In this document: positions 19,270 to 28,563 of the stretch, piece by piece
How the letters are laid out: every line of letters starts with the position of its first letter
Position numbering within the stretch: the stretch's first letter is position 1
DNA from: Chloroflexota bacterium
Lineage (GTDB): Bacteria; Chloroflexota; Anaerolineae; Aggregatilineales; Phototrophicaceae
Direction of reading: 5' to 3'
Length of the DNA: 64,000 bases
Assembly: GCA_026713245.1 (NCBI GenBank)
Contig: JAPOOU010000140.1
Coordinates: 1-64,000 of the forward strand
The notes under the pieces: model-generated
The model's database searches: none
What the model was told of the DNA's origin: nothing
The model's input: only the letters and a program-made list of their open reading frames with translations
Program-made: the position numbers and the translations under genes

Positions 19270-20400
19270 TCACCCACCCAACTTTTCAAACGCAACCTGC
19301 CTACTCTGCGCGGCAGCTAGCTGCCGCGCTTGCAGCGCCCGCGTCAGATCGGCCAGGTCATCCGCGATGGGCATCAGGTCGATGCGATTGGCGCTATTAA
19401 TCTTCTCGACCCATTCGGGGCGCAGGGCGTCGATGCCGTGCAGGGCGCCGGCGATTGCCCCGCCCATGCCGGCGATGGAGTCGTTGTCGCGGCCGTAATT
19501 GGTCCCGCCCATGATCGTGCCGTCGAAGTCGCCGCCGGTCACAACCAGGAAGCCGAGCGCGACCGGCACTTCCTCGATGCTGTGCGAGCGACTAGGTGTC
19601 CAGTCGTCGGTGCCGTTGCCGCGCTCGCTTTTGGCGTCATCGGGCGAGGTGTCATATTTTCGCATGACATCGCGCAGGGGCGCGATGGCTTCGCGCCAGT
19701 CGCTCAGCGTGCCGGCTGCCTCGGCGATGGCGGCGATGCAATCGGCGGTGCCGTCTTTGGCGACAGACAGCGCAGCGTCGATGATGGAGCTGACGGAGGC
19801 ATCCGGCTTGAAGGCTTCGGCCACGCAAGCGGCCTGGACAGCGGCCGCTTCCAGACCGAAGCTGACTTGATGGGCGCTGAAGATGTCGACCGCTTCGGCA
19901 TAGGCGCGGGCGGGATCGCAGGCGTTGATGATGCCGACCGGGGCGGCGTACATGGCGGCGCCGCAGTTGACCATGTTGCCGACGCCGGCGGTGCGCGGAT
20001 CGGCATTGGCCAGCCAGCGATTGTAGAGCCACTTCTCGGGATAAAAGAGCCGTTCGACCAGCTTCATCTCGCGTTCGTATTCAGGGATCCAGCGGTCTTC
20101 CAGCGCCATCTTCGGCACGATGCGGCGGAAGAATTCGTGGGCGTCCAGGTGGTCGCCGCGCTCGAGATAACATTGGGAGAGCAACTGCACCATGTGGGTG
20201 TCATCGGTATAACGACCGTTGCCGCGGCCGCGCACATTTGCTTCGTCCCAGCTTTCGACCAGGTCGGTGATATAGCCGTAGCGCTCGCGAATCTCGTGGG
20301 GCATGCGCCATTCCGCCGGCGCGCCCATGGCATCGCCTATGGCGCCGCCATAGAGGCAGCCCTGGATTTTCTTCAACAGAATATCGGGTGAATCCGTCAT
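19270..20400 (-). CDS. ADP-ribosylglycohydrolase family protein
   Basis: GCLYGGAIGDAMGAPAEWR...GRYTDDTHMV...GGTNYGRDNDSIAGMGGAIAGALHG. Confidence 0.88.
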   Translation of the reverse strand: MTDSPDILLKKIQGCLYGGAIGDAMGAPAEWRMPHEIRERYGYITDLVESWDEANVRGRGNGRYTDDTHMVQLLSQCYLERGDHLDAHEFFRRIVPKMALEDRWIPEYEREMKLVERLFYPEKWLYNRWLANADPRTAGVGNMVNCGAAMYAAPVGIINACDPARAYAEAVDIFSAHQVSFGLEAAAVQAACVAEAFKPDASVSSIIDAALSVAKDGTADCIAAIAEAAGTLSDWREAIAPLRDVMRKYDTSPDDAKSERGNGTDDWTPSRSHSIEEVPVALGFLVVTGGDFDGTIMGGTNYGRDNDSIAGMGGAIAGALHGIDALRPEWVEKINSANRIDLMPIADDLADLTRALQARQLAAAQSRQVAFEKLGG

Positions 20401-20531
20401 CAGTTTTTCCTCATTTCCTGCGCTGATAGTGGTCAATTCACAAAATAATGCGCCAATCAAGGGGATAGTTGTAGGGGCGGTTTTTCCTGTCGCCCGCCAA
20501 ACGCCCGGCATCTAGCAAACGGGCGGCCCGT

Positions 20532-21614
20532 TTACATAAAGCGCGCGGAGTAGACCACGGCCAGGTTATGCGCCAGGCAGCGCCAGTGATCGCCGCGGTC
20601 ATCGGAGACGTAGAAATTGCCGGCTGTGGTGCCAAAGACCAGAGTATCGCCGCGCGCGTCCATGGCGTGACGGAAGATGAGATCATAGGCGTTATTCTGT
20701 GGCAAGCCTTCGCGCAGGTCCTGCCAGGTCCGCCCGCCGTCTTCGGTGCGACAGATGCGGATGGCGCGATCGACCGGCACGCGGTACTCGGCGCTGACCG
20801 CCGGCGCCACCCAGGCCACGCGTTCGTCCTCCGCGTCCAGCGCCAGCGCGAAACCAAAGCCGGCGGGACCGTCATTCTCCGAGATGTCCTGCCATTGCAG
20901 CCCGCCGTTCTCGCTGCGGTAGATGCCGCAATGGTTCTGCTGCCAGAGCACGTCGGGATTGGATGGGCTGGCGAGAATGATATGGGGATCGTGACCGTAG
21001 TCGTGATGCGGGTCGGGCAGGTAGTCGGCGTAGAGACCGCGATTGCGCGCTTCCCAGGTTTCGCCGCCGTCATGGCTGACGTAGACGCCCCCGACGCTGA
21101 TGCCGGCGATCAAGTGGCGGCTGTCGCGGGGATCGACCACGATGGAACAGCAGCCGGGATGATCGCGCCCGGCGCCGAACCAGTGCTTGTTGCTCGGGTG
21201 GTACCAGAGCGTCTCCATCAATTGAAAGCTGTCGCCGCCGTCATCGCTGACGAAGAGCCCGCCGGGTTCGGTGCCGACGTAAAGGCGGTCCGGCTCGTCA
21301 GCGCCGCCGGGCTCGATCAGCCAGATATAGCTGGTGGCCGCGGGGGCGGTGAAATCGGGCGGGACGGTATCGCCTTCGGGGTATTTGGGCGCTTGGACCT
21401 CTTCCCAGGTGGCGCCCAAGTCGCGCGAGCGGTGCAGTTTGCCGCCCCAATGGCCGTGATCGAGCGATGCCCAGAGCGTGTCAGTGCGCGGGTCATGCAC
21501 GGCATAGGGCACGGGGATGCCTTCAAAGTGGGCGGATTCGATGGTCCAGTCAGCGCCGTTTCTGTTGAGCAGGAGCAGTCCCTTGCGGGTGCCGACGAGT
21601 AGTTTGTTGCGCAT
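20532..21614 (-). CDS. BNR/sialidase-like beta-propeller protein
   Basis: Repeated Asp-box-like motifs SDDGGDSFQ, SHDGGETWE, SENGGLQWQ, TEDGGRTWQ. Confidence 0.85.
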   Translation of the reverse strand: MRNKLLVGTRKGLLLLNRNGADWTIESAHFEGIPVPYAVHDPRTDTLWASLDHGHWGGKLHRSRDLGATWEEVQAPKYPEGDTVPPDFTAPAATSYIWLIEPGGADEPDRLYVGTEPGGLFVSDDGGDSFQLMETLWYHPSNKHWFGAGRDHPGCCSIVVDPRDSRHLIAGISVGGVYVSHDGGETWEARNRGLYADYLPDPHHDYGHDPHIILASPSNPDVLWQQNHCGIYRSENGGLQWQDISENDGPAGFGFALALDAEDERVAWVAPAVSAEYRVPVDRAIRICRTEDGGRTWQDLREGLPQNNAYDLIFRHAMDARGDTLVFGTTAGNFYVSDDRGDHWRCLAHNLAVVYSARFM

Positions 21615-21705
21615 TCTTCAACCCCTCCCCCGGCCCCTCCCCATTGCAATGGGTAGGGGTGGCTCTATGACGTAATCTGTTTGGTCAATTGGCTCGCGTA
21701 CAAGA

Positions 21706-21978
21706 CTAGCCACCTGACAAGGCTTGCATGATGTAAATGCGGGTATCGGCGGAAACGCGATCGGAGAGCGTTCGTTTGTCGTGGATGAGTTCGTCGCCGA
21801 TGAAGATATTGACGTGTTTGCGCAGGGCGCCTTGTTCGTCGATGATGTAGTCGCCCAGGCCGCGCCAGCGCTGGTCGACGGCGCTGACGGCATCGGCGAC
21901 GGTGGCGGCTTCGACCTCGAGTTCGCTCAGGTCGGGGAAGAAGCGTTGCAGGTTGGGTGTGAATTTGACCCGTGCCAT
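21706..21978 (-). CDS. MoaD/ThiS-like ubiquitin-fold protein
   Basis: 90 aa, VKFTPNLQRF...VNIFIGDELI...IYIMQALSGG with terminal GG. Confidence 0.78.
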   Translation of the reverse strand: MARVKFTPNLQRFFPDLSELEVEAATVADAVSAVDQRWRGLGDYIIDEQGALRKHVNIFIGDELIHDKRTLSDRVSADTRIYIMQALSGG

Positions 21979-22052
21979 GGTGCTGCTCCGTTCGTGGTTG
22001 AGCTTAGATTAGAACGGATGTGGGGCGGGGTTGTCAAGATTTGGGTGTTGGC

Positions 22053-22080
22053 CGCAGAGGTACAGAGGGCACAGAGAAAA
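22053..22080. repeat. CACAGAGnCACAGAG-type dispersed repeat
   Basis: cgcagaggtacagagggcacagagaaaa. Confidence 0.7.
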
Positions 22081-22371
22081 TGGTGGGGCGAGCTGGCGGG
22101 TTGCCCGCGACCAAAACGAATAATCGGGCCTGCTTGCGCTACTCTCTCGGAATCGCTGAAGAGCCTTTGACTTGACGGTCGTGAACGTAGCCAGCATATT
22201 CGGTGTTCAAGATTTCGCGGCTGCGTCCGGCGCTGTTGCCGGCGCCGGCGAGGCCATATTCATTTCTTTCGCATGACGCGCCATTCATTTCTGAACCCCG
22301 AAACCTTTGACATTCTCTCAATAATTGATTAAGATCTTGCAAGCTGAGATTCGGCAATAGAGGGAGTTGTC

Positions 22372-22980
22372 ATGAGAAACAACATTGTTCTGGTGTTTTG
22401 TTGCGTATTCACCCTATTCTTGGCGACCGTAGCGCAAGCAACCAGTTTCAGCGGCAACATCTGCTATGATGACGGCGCGAATTGCCAGACTGACCTCGAC
22501 TGGAAGCGCGGCTGGTGCGAGGCAGCTATCGCCCAAAGCTGGGTCGTGGGCAGCGTCGACGAATGCCTGTCCGGCGAGGCGCAAACGCTGACGCCCGAGC
22601 AACGCCAGGCGCGGATTCAATCGCGCGCCGCCCGCCAGAATCCAGTGCAAGACCAGAACGCGCAAAGCAGCGCTTCCAGTTCGCGTCAAAGCAGTGTTTC
22701 CAGTTCACGTCAAAGCAGTGACGGCGGGCAAGGGCGTGTCGCCAACCAGTCCACCCTGACGCGAAGCTCGAACCCGACCGTCTCGGAACGGAAAAGTGAC
22801 AGCTCGTCGAAACAAGGATCGGACAAGACCAGTAACCAATGGGTGCGATGCGGGTCTTGGCGGGTAAACAGAAATGAGCCCGGTCGTTCTGTTTGCGTCA
22901 ATCCCGCTCCTTCTGGTTCGCTGCCGAGGGATTACTCTGAAAGAGAAGAACCTTCATCGGGGGGAGGGACTCCGCGTTAG
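22372..22980 (+). CDS. Secreted Ser/Gln-rich hypothetical protein
   Basis: Signal peptide MRNNIVLVFCCVFTLFLATVAQA, then Cys pairs and a low-complexity Ser-rich region. Confidence 0.6.
   Translation: MRNNIVLVFCCVFTLFLATVAQATSFSGNICYDDGANCQTDLDWKRGWCEAAIAQSWVVGSVDECLSGEAQTLTPEQRQARIQSRAARQNPVQDQNAQSSASSSRQSSVSSSRQSSDGGQGRVANQSTLTRSSNPTVSERKSDSSSKQGSDKTSNQWVRCGSWRVNRNEPGRSVCVNPAPSGSLPRDYSEREEPSSGGGTPR
22666..22720 (+). repeat. 24-bp tandem repeat inside the secreted Ser-rich CDS
   Basis: AGCAGCGCTTCCAGTTCGCGTCAA / AGCAGTGTTTCCAGTTCACGTCAA / AGCAGTG. Confidence 0.8.
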
Positions 22981-23363
22981 TCTGAAATCTCGCCGATCGA
23001 ATGTCGCGCCCCTGTTCTGTTCAGAAGTTTCGCGATGTCCAGAATGCGGCGGTCGACGCTGTCGAACCGTCGCTTCGGCACAGCTGAGGTGACGAGCGCG
23101 ACCTGATAGCTAGTCCCTATAAACACCCCTTCGCGCCTTGGTGGTCGAGATTCTCGCCTAGCTTGATGGACCTGCTGATTGATGCCTTCGGGCGGGCGAC
23201 TTGACAGCTCGCCCCTACAACCTCCCTATGTGACCTTCGTGCCTTTGGGATGATAACCTCCGCGCCTCTGTGCGGCGGTCACTGTCTACGCGACCTTCGG
23301 TGGTGAAAACCTACCCCCCGCGCTAAAATACGCCTTTGCTCTCATAAACCAAAGGACACTCCC

Positions 23364-26300
23364 ATGACCGATTCCAAATTCGCCGGGCTCAGCGAGTTTC
23401 GCTGTATTGGACCCTTCCGCGGCGGGCGGGTGGTCGCGGTTGCCGGCGACCCGCGCAACAGCAATGTCTTCTACTTCGGCGGCGTCTGCGGCGGCGTCTG
23501 GAAGACGACGGATGCCGGGCAATACTGGGAGAACATCAGCGACGGCTATTTCAGCGCTTCGTCCGTGGGCGCGCTGGAAGTGGCGCCGGCCGATCCCAAT
23601 GTGATCTACGCCGGCACCGGCGAAACCACCATCCGCATCGATGTTTCCATCGGCGACGGCGTCTACAAATCGACTGACGCCGGGCGCAGTTGGAAGCACC
23701 TGGGCATGAAAGAGACGCGGCAGATAGCCAAAATCCGGACGCACCCGGAAAACGCTGATCTGGTCTACATGGCGGCTTTTGGCCATGCTTTCGGCAGGAA
23801 CGCCGAGCGCGGCGTCTATCGTTCGAAGGACGGCGGCGATAGCTGGGAGCAGGTCCTGCACGTCAGCGACAAAGCCGGCGCTATCGACTTGAGCATCGAC
23901 AAGAACAATCCGCGCATCATCTATGCCGCCTTCTGGGAAGCCTATCGCAACTTCTGGCAGATCTCCTCCGGCGGCGAGGACAGCGGCCTGTGGCGCTCGC
24001 TGGACGGTGGCGACAGCTGGGAGAACATCAGCGCCAACAAGGGGCTGCCGGAAGGGTTGCTGGGCAAGATCGGCGTGGCGGCGTCGCCGGCGCAGAGCGG
24101 GCGCGTCTGGGCCATCATCGAGAACCAGCCCGACGGCGGCATCTATCGCAGCGACGATTACGGCGAGACCTGGGTCGTGGGCAGCAAGGACAACCGCCTG
24201 ATCTCCCGCGCCTGGTATTACATGCACCTGACCGCCGATCCGCTGGACGCCAACACCATCTACGTCAACAACCTCAACTTCTGGAAATCGACCGACGGCG
24301 GGCATAATTTCAGCGAGATCACCACGCCGCACGGCGATGACCATGACCTTTGGATTCATCCCGAAAATAACCAGATCATGATCCACGGCAATGACGGCGG
24401 CGCTTGCGTCTCTCTTAACGGCGGCTTGACCTTTTCCAGCATATACAATCAGCCGACGGCGCAGTTCTATCACCTCGATGTCGATAGCAACGATCCCTAT
24501 TATGTCTATGGCACGCAGCAGGACAATTCCAGCTTGCGCGTGCCCAGCCGCAGCCGCTTTTCATCGATCATGTGGGACGATTGCGATATCGCCGGCTCCG
24601 GTGAGAGCGGCTATATCGCCGTCCATCCCGATGACCCGAATATCGTTTATGTCGGCGCCGTCGGCAGTTCGCCCGGCGGCGGCAACAGCTTGCAGCGCTA
24701 CGATCACCGTACACAGCAGATCCGCCTCATCTCCACCTGGCCGCGCTCGTCCACCGGTTTGGGCGCGGGGGCGGACAAGTATCGCTTCGCCTGGACTTAC
24801 CCCATCGTCTTTTCGCCGCACGACAGCGGCATTATCTATATCGGCGGCAATCAGATTCTAAAGACGACTGACGAGGGCCAAAGCTGGCAGGAGATCAGTC
24901 CCGACCTGACGAGAGCCGATCCCGAGACGCTCAAGCCCTCGGGCGGTCCTATCAATCGCGACGCCGTTGGCGCCGAGCACTACGCCACGGTGTATACGCT
25001 GGCGGAATCCCCCCACGAAGCCGGTGTCATTTGGGCCGGCTCGGACGATGGTTTGCTGCATATCACGCGGGATGGCGGCGGGCAGTGGACCGAGATCACG
25101 CCGCCGGGTCTAGGGGATTGGTGCATGTTTAACATGATCGAACCTTCGCCGCACGATGCCGCCACCGCCTACGTCACCGCCACGCGCTACAAGAATGATG
25201 ACTATGCGCCCTACGTGTTCAAGACGACGGACTACGGGGAGAGTTGGTCGCTCATAACCGCCGGCATCGCCGACGATCATTACTGCCGCGCCATCCGCGA
25301 AGACCCCAACCGCGAAGGTTTGCTCTACCTGGGCACAGAGTTCGGCTTGTACATTTCACTTAATGGCGGCGACAGCGAGCGCGTAGACACTGCCCCGTCC
25401 TGGCAGCGCTTCCAACTCAACCTGCCCGTCTGCCCGGTTTACGACTTGAAAGTCAAGGGAACCGATCTGGTTATCGCGACGCACGGCCGCTCCTTCTGGA
25501 TCCTGGATGACCTGACCGTTCTTCATCAATATAGCGACGACATCGGCGACAAAGCCGCGCAGCTTTTGGCCCCGCGCCGTGTGGAACGTCACTTGCCCAA
25601 GGTCTTCGACGGCCTCTTTGAAAGCGGCGACGGCAAGCAGTATATGAGCACGCTGGGCGCGGTCGCGCCTTATCTGGTTGAGGAGACGCCCGAACACGGT
25701 CGGAAGGAGACCTGGCTGGATAGCGGCGTCAACCCGCCCAAGGGCGCGGTGATCACCTATTATCTGCGGGAAAAGCCGGGGTCGACGATCAGCTTGCGCA
25801 TCGAAGACGCCGAGGGCAAGGAGGTCAAGACCTTCAAGAGCCTGCACGCCGATGACGAAGAAAAAGCCGCGGCAGAACGCGATGGGCGCGGGGATGCCGC
25901 TTCCTCTGATGAAACGCCCAAAGAACTTCGCATTCCCTCGAGGGCCGGTTGGAATCGCTTCGTCTGGGATCTGCGCTATCCCGATGCGCATAAGGTCATC
26001 CCGCACAACGATAATCAGCAGGGTTTCATCAAGGGACCGCATGCCGCGCCCGGCGCCTACTGGGTGACGCTCTGCGTTGGCGAGGAAGAACAAAGCGCGT
26101 CCTTTGAAGTGAGCAAGGAAGCAGGCGTGCCAGCATCCAACGCCGAGCTCAAAGAGCAGTTTAATCTGCTCATGACGATCCGCGACAAGGTCTCCCAGAC
26201 GCACAAAGTCATCAACCAAATGCGCGATGTACGGGCGCAGCTCAAGGGTTGGCGAGAGCGCATCGCCGGGCTGGAGTCGGCCGCCGGCATCATCGAAGGG

Positions 26301-26609
26301 GCCAAGGCGCTGGAAGAACAGGTTCTCGATGTCGAAAAAGAATTGATGATTCCGGATACGCGGCCGGGCTGGCCGGACGCGATGAACAATGGCGACCGAC
26401 TGGCGGAGCAGTTGAAGAACCTGACCTTCAACGTGGCGCTGGGAGATTACAAGCCGACCGACTATGAATACGGCGCCTACGAAGAAATCGCGGAGGACAT
26501 TGACGGCGTGGTCGGCAAGTTCAATGACATCGTCGCGGGCAACCTGGCGGAATTCAACACCATGCTGGGCAACGCCGGCTTTGGCAAGGTCGCGCTCAAG
26601 GTGGAGTAG
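23364..26609 (+). CDS. Large VPS10/BNR-like beta-propeller glycosyl-hydrolase-like protein
   Basis: Many KTTDAGQYWENIS/KSTDAGRSWKHLG/RSKDGGDSWEQ repeats over 1081 aa. Confidence 0.88.
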   Translation: MTDSKFAGLSEFRCIGPFRGGRVVAVAGDPRNSNVFYFGGVCGGVWKTTDAGQYWENISDGYFSASSVGALEVAPADPNVIYAGTGETTIRIDVSIGDGVYKSTDAGRSWKHLGMKETRQIAKIRTHPENADLVYMAAFGHAFGRNAERGVYRSKDGGDSWEQVLHVSDKAGAIDLSIDKNNPRIIYAAFWEAYRNFWQISSGGEDSGLWRSLDGGDSWENISANKGLPEGLLGKIGVAASPAQSGRVWAIIENQPDGGIYRSDDYGETWVVGSKDNRLISRAWYYMHLTADPLDANTIYVNNLNFWKSTDGGHNFSEITTPHGDDHDLWIHPENNQIMIHGNDGGACVSLNGGLTFSSIYNQPTAQFYHLDVDSNDPYYVYGTQQDNSSLRVPSRSRFSSIMWDDCDIAGSGESGYIAVHPDDPNIVYVGAVGSSPGGGNSLQRYDHRTQQIRLISTWPRSSTGLGAGADKYRFAWTYPIVFSPHDSGIIYIGGNQILKTTDEGQSWQEISPDLTRADPETLKPSGGPINRDAVGAEHYATVYTLAESPHEAGVIWAGSDDGLLHITRDGGGQWTEITPPGLGDWCMFNMIEPSPHDAATAYVTATRYKNDDYAPYVFKTTDYGESWSLITAGIADDHYCRAIREDPNREGLLYLGTEFGLYISLNGGDSERVDTAPSWQRFQLNLPVCPVYDLKVKGTDLVIATHGRSFWILDDLTVLHQYSDDIGDKAAQLLAPRRVERHLPKVFDGLFESGDGKQYMSTLGAVAPYLVEETPEHGRKETWLDSGVNPPKGAVITYYLREKPGSTISLRIEDAEGKEVKTFKSLHADDEEKAAAERDGRGDAASSDETPKELRIPSRAGWNRFVWDLRYPDAHKVIPHNDNQQGFIKGPHAAPGAYWVTLCVGEEEQSASFEVSKEAGVPASNAELKEQFNLLMTIRDKVSQTHKVINQMRDVRAQLKGWRERIAGLESAAGIIEGAKALEEQVLDVEKELMIPDTRPGWPDAMNNGDRLAEQLKNLTFNVALGDYKPTDYEYGAYEEIAEDIDGVVGKFNDIVAGNLAEFNTMLGNAGFGKVALKVE

Positions 26610-26621
26610 GTCTAGCGGAAT

Positions 26622-27215
26622 CTAAAGACTATCTCTCCATAAAGCCAATTGGCTACCCTTGCCAATTGGCTTTCCAATTAGATGGCGAAGGTCACACACT
26701 GCCCCGAAGACCGCAAATACCTGTTCAAAGAACTCATACTGCGAGCCCCAATAAATCATCGCACAAGCCATTGGAGCTCCCTTGCCACCAGTCTTTCCGT
26801 CCACGAGGAATTTCAGACGCGTATCGTATAAAAATGTGATAGCGGTGGCGACACCAAAGACGCAATCCTTCCAGTGCTTAGTATTTGTGGCAACAGGCAC
26901 TAGAGCAAGCACCTCTGCACCATGCACACTATGGGCCTCCGCACATCTATTAAGCCAGTGGTAGATGGTGGTTCCCCTAAGTCTGTCTCTGCCATATGGA
27001 GGATTTACGAAGACAGACGGATAATCCCATGATTCCAATAAACCGTCAAGTTCAGGGAGAGAATACTCTATCGTTGCACCTACGATGGAGTGGAGATTAG
27101 AACACGGGTCTAGAGCAATTGTTCCGCCGAAGAATTCTCGTATTGCAGACACGTACTTTGGTGGAGTACACCAGTGTTGACTTAAGGATTCGGCGTTGTT
27201 TCGTCCAGCTGTCAT
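26622..27215 (-). CDS. DNA N6-adenine methyltransferase (phage Dam-like)
   Basis: QHWCTPPKYVSAIREFFGGTIALDPCSN...VFVNPPYGRD. Confidence 0.82.
   Translation of the reverse strand: MTAGRNNAESLSQHWCTPPKYVSAIREFFGGTIALDPCSNLHSIVGATIEYSLPELDGLLESWDYPSVFVNPPYGRDRLRGTTIYHWLNRCAEAHSVHGAEVLALVPVATNTKHWKDCVFGVATAITFLYDTRLKFLVDGKTGGKGAPMACAMIYWGSQYEFFEQVFAVFGAVCDLRHLIGKPIGKGSQLALWRDSL
26641..26673. terminator. Long inverted repeat at a convergent gene junction, lying inside the 3' end of the methyltransferase CDS
   Basis: AAAGCCAATTGGC-TACCCTT-GCCAATTGGCTTT, 13-bp perfect stem. Confidence 0.6.
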
Positions 27216-27228
27216 TTTTTGGTTTTCT

Positions 27229-28344
27229 TCAACGTGGTTTAGACGTCAAAGTTTCCAAGTCCCTTTTCAATGCTGTTATAGACATACTTTTTGGAGCAAT
27301 AACGTTGAACCATGAGTCGATTTCGGAACTGTGACGTCCAAAAAAGTTTCGAAGAGATTCATCTGCGGAAACGTCCATATTGACTTTGGTGAATCTGTTC
27401 TTGCCCGACTTACCTGAGTAGCTGTCCAAGAACGCCTTTTTGGCCGGTTCTAACTCTGGACCCGGGTCAACCAAGATTTTCTCGATAAATTGGTGTAATC
27501 CTTGGTCAGTTAGAAACAGCAACCAATCATAAGATTGAGCCAGTACGTGCAGTTCTTTATTGTAATTGTCGGACGTAAACCAGTTTCCATGATTGCTCAC
27601 GACCCCTACGGTGAGCATGAAACCGGGAAACTTTGATAACGATTCTGCGCGTATTACTTCACGCAGCATGCTGTGATAAGGCGCCATACGAAAGTTGCCG
27701 TCGGCTTCCTCAATAATACCTTGAACCTGACCATTTCGACTTCTTACCTTCTGAAGGGACGAAACAGATTGGGCAACGTATGCACCCTGTTTCGCTTTCT
27801 CGATAGTCTGAGGACCTTTCTTCATTCCTTCCTCTACACCGACTCGCTTGCACTCGAATATTGCAAATGGGTGACGGTGAAGTTCTGCGATAGTGAGATT
27901 ACAAGAAGTCTGGCTGAGATTATCAACATGGGCAACAATCGGGCCTGCCTGCGTCTCGACGAGCACAGCGGAATTGCGCTTAATGTTGTTGGTAGTAACG
28001 ATCTGATTTGACTTCAAACGAAGGTCTTTGAGCGAACTCAATTGCTTTCGAATCTTTGCAGGTGTGATTGGACGCGAATATGGCTCCATTACGGTATTAT
28101 GCAGCGATCGGATGGGATGGAGGGAAAATTCTACGTTATGCACAATTTCCAAATTGGCAAACTCCGGTAGTCTGCGCTCAATGACTATATGATCACGAAG
28201 ATCCCACGAACACAGCAAGTAATACGTCACAATTTCAATGAGAGTGCCTAAGGCTCGTCCTGCTGCCTTCTTTCGATCTTGTCGATTATGGAATACTTGA
28301 TTGGCAAGATCGTTTTGAAGCGCGTCAATTGACTTATAGCCCAC
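27229..28344 (-). CDS. Putative Type II restriction endonuclease
   Basis: Adjacent to the methyltransferase, same strand; VDN...HPFAIFECKRVG resembles a D...ExK core. Confidence 0.6.
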   Translation of the reverse strand: MGYKSIDALQNDLANQVFHNRQDRKKAAGRALGTLIEIVTYYLLCSWDLRDHIVIERRLPEFANLEIVHNVEFSLHPIRSLHNTVMEPYSRPITPAKIRKQLSSLKDLRLKSNQIVTTNNIKRNSAVLVETQAGPIVAHVDNLSQTSCNLTIAELHRHPFAIFECKRVGVEEGMKKGPQTIEKAKQGAYVAQSVSSLQKVRSRNGQVQGIIEEADGNFRMAPYHSMLREVIRAESLSKFPGFMLTVGVVSNHGNWFTSDNYNKELHVLAQSYDWLLFLTDQGLHQFIEKILVDPGPELEPAKKAFLDSYSGKSGKNRFTKVNMDVSADESLRNFFGRHSSEIDSWFNVIAPKSMSITALKRDLETLTSKPR

Positions 28345-28563
28345 ATGGATTCTCCCAGTAGAGATGAGACAATTTGAATCAGTCAGGATACTGTCGGGAT
28401 TCTATTGTGTATAATACTGCTCTAACTATCATACTGCAAAAAGCCGCCGGTTTGACTCTGTCTTTGAGACGACCTGTTGACATGCACATCGCTCAACTAT
28501 ACGTTTTCAACAGCTTACTCGAAACGGATGTTCGCAGTTCGTCGCGCATTGGGCTAAACGGAT

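Noticed and set aside
19330-20391. 353-aa + strand ORF
   Set aside because: Antisense to the ADP-ribosylglycohydrolase, which has clear signature motifs.
23286-24473. 395-aa ORF on the - strand
   Set aside because: Antisense to the BNR propeller gene whose repeated motifs are convincing.
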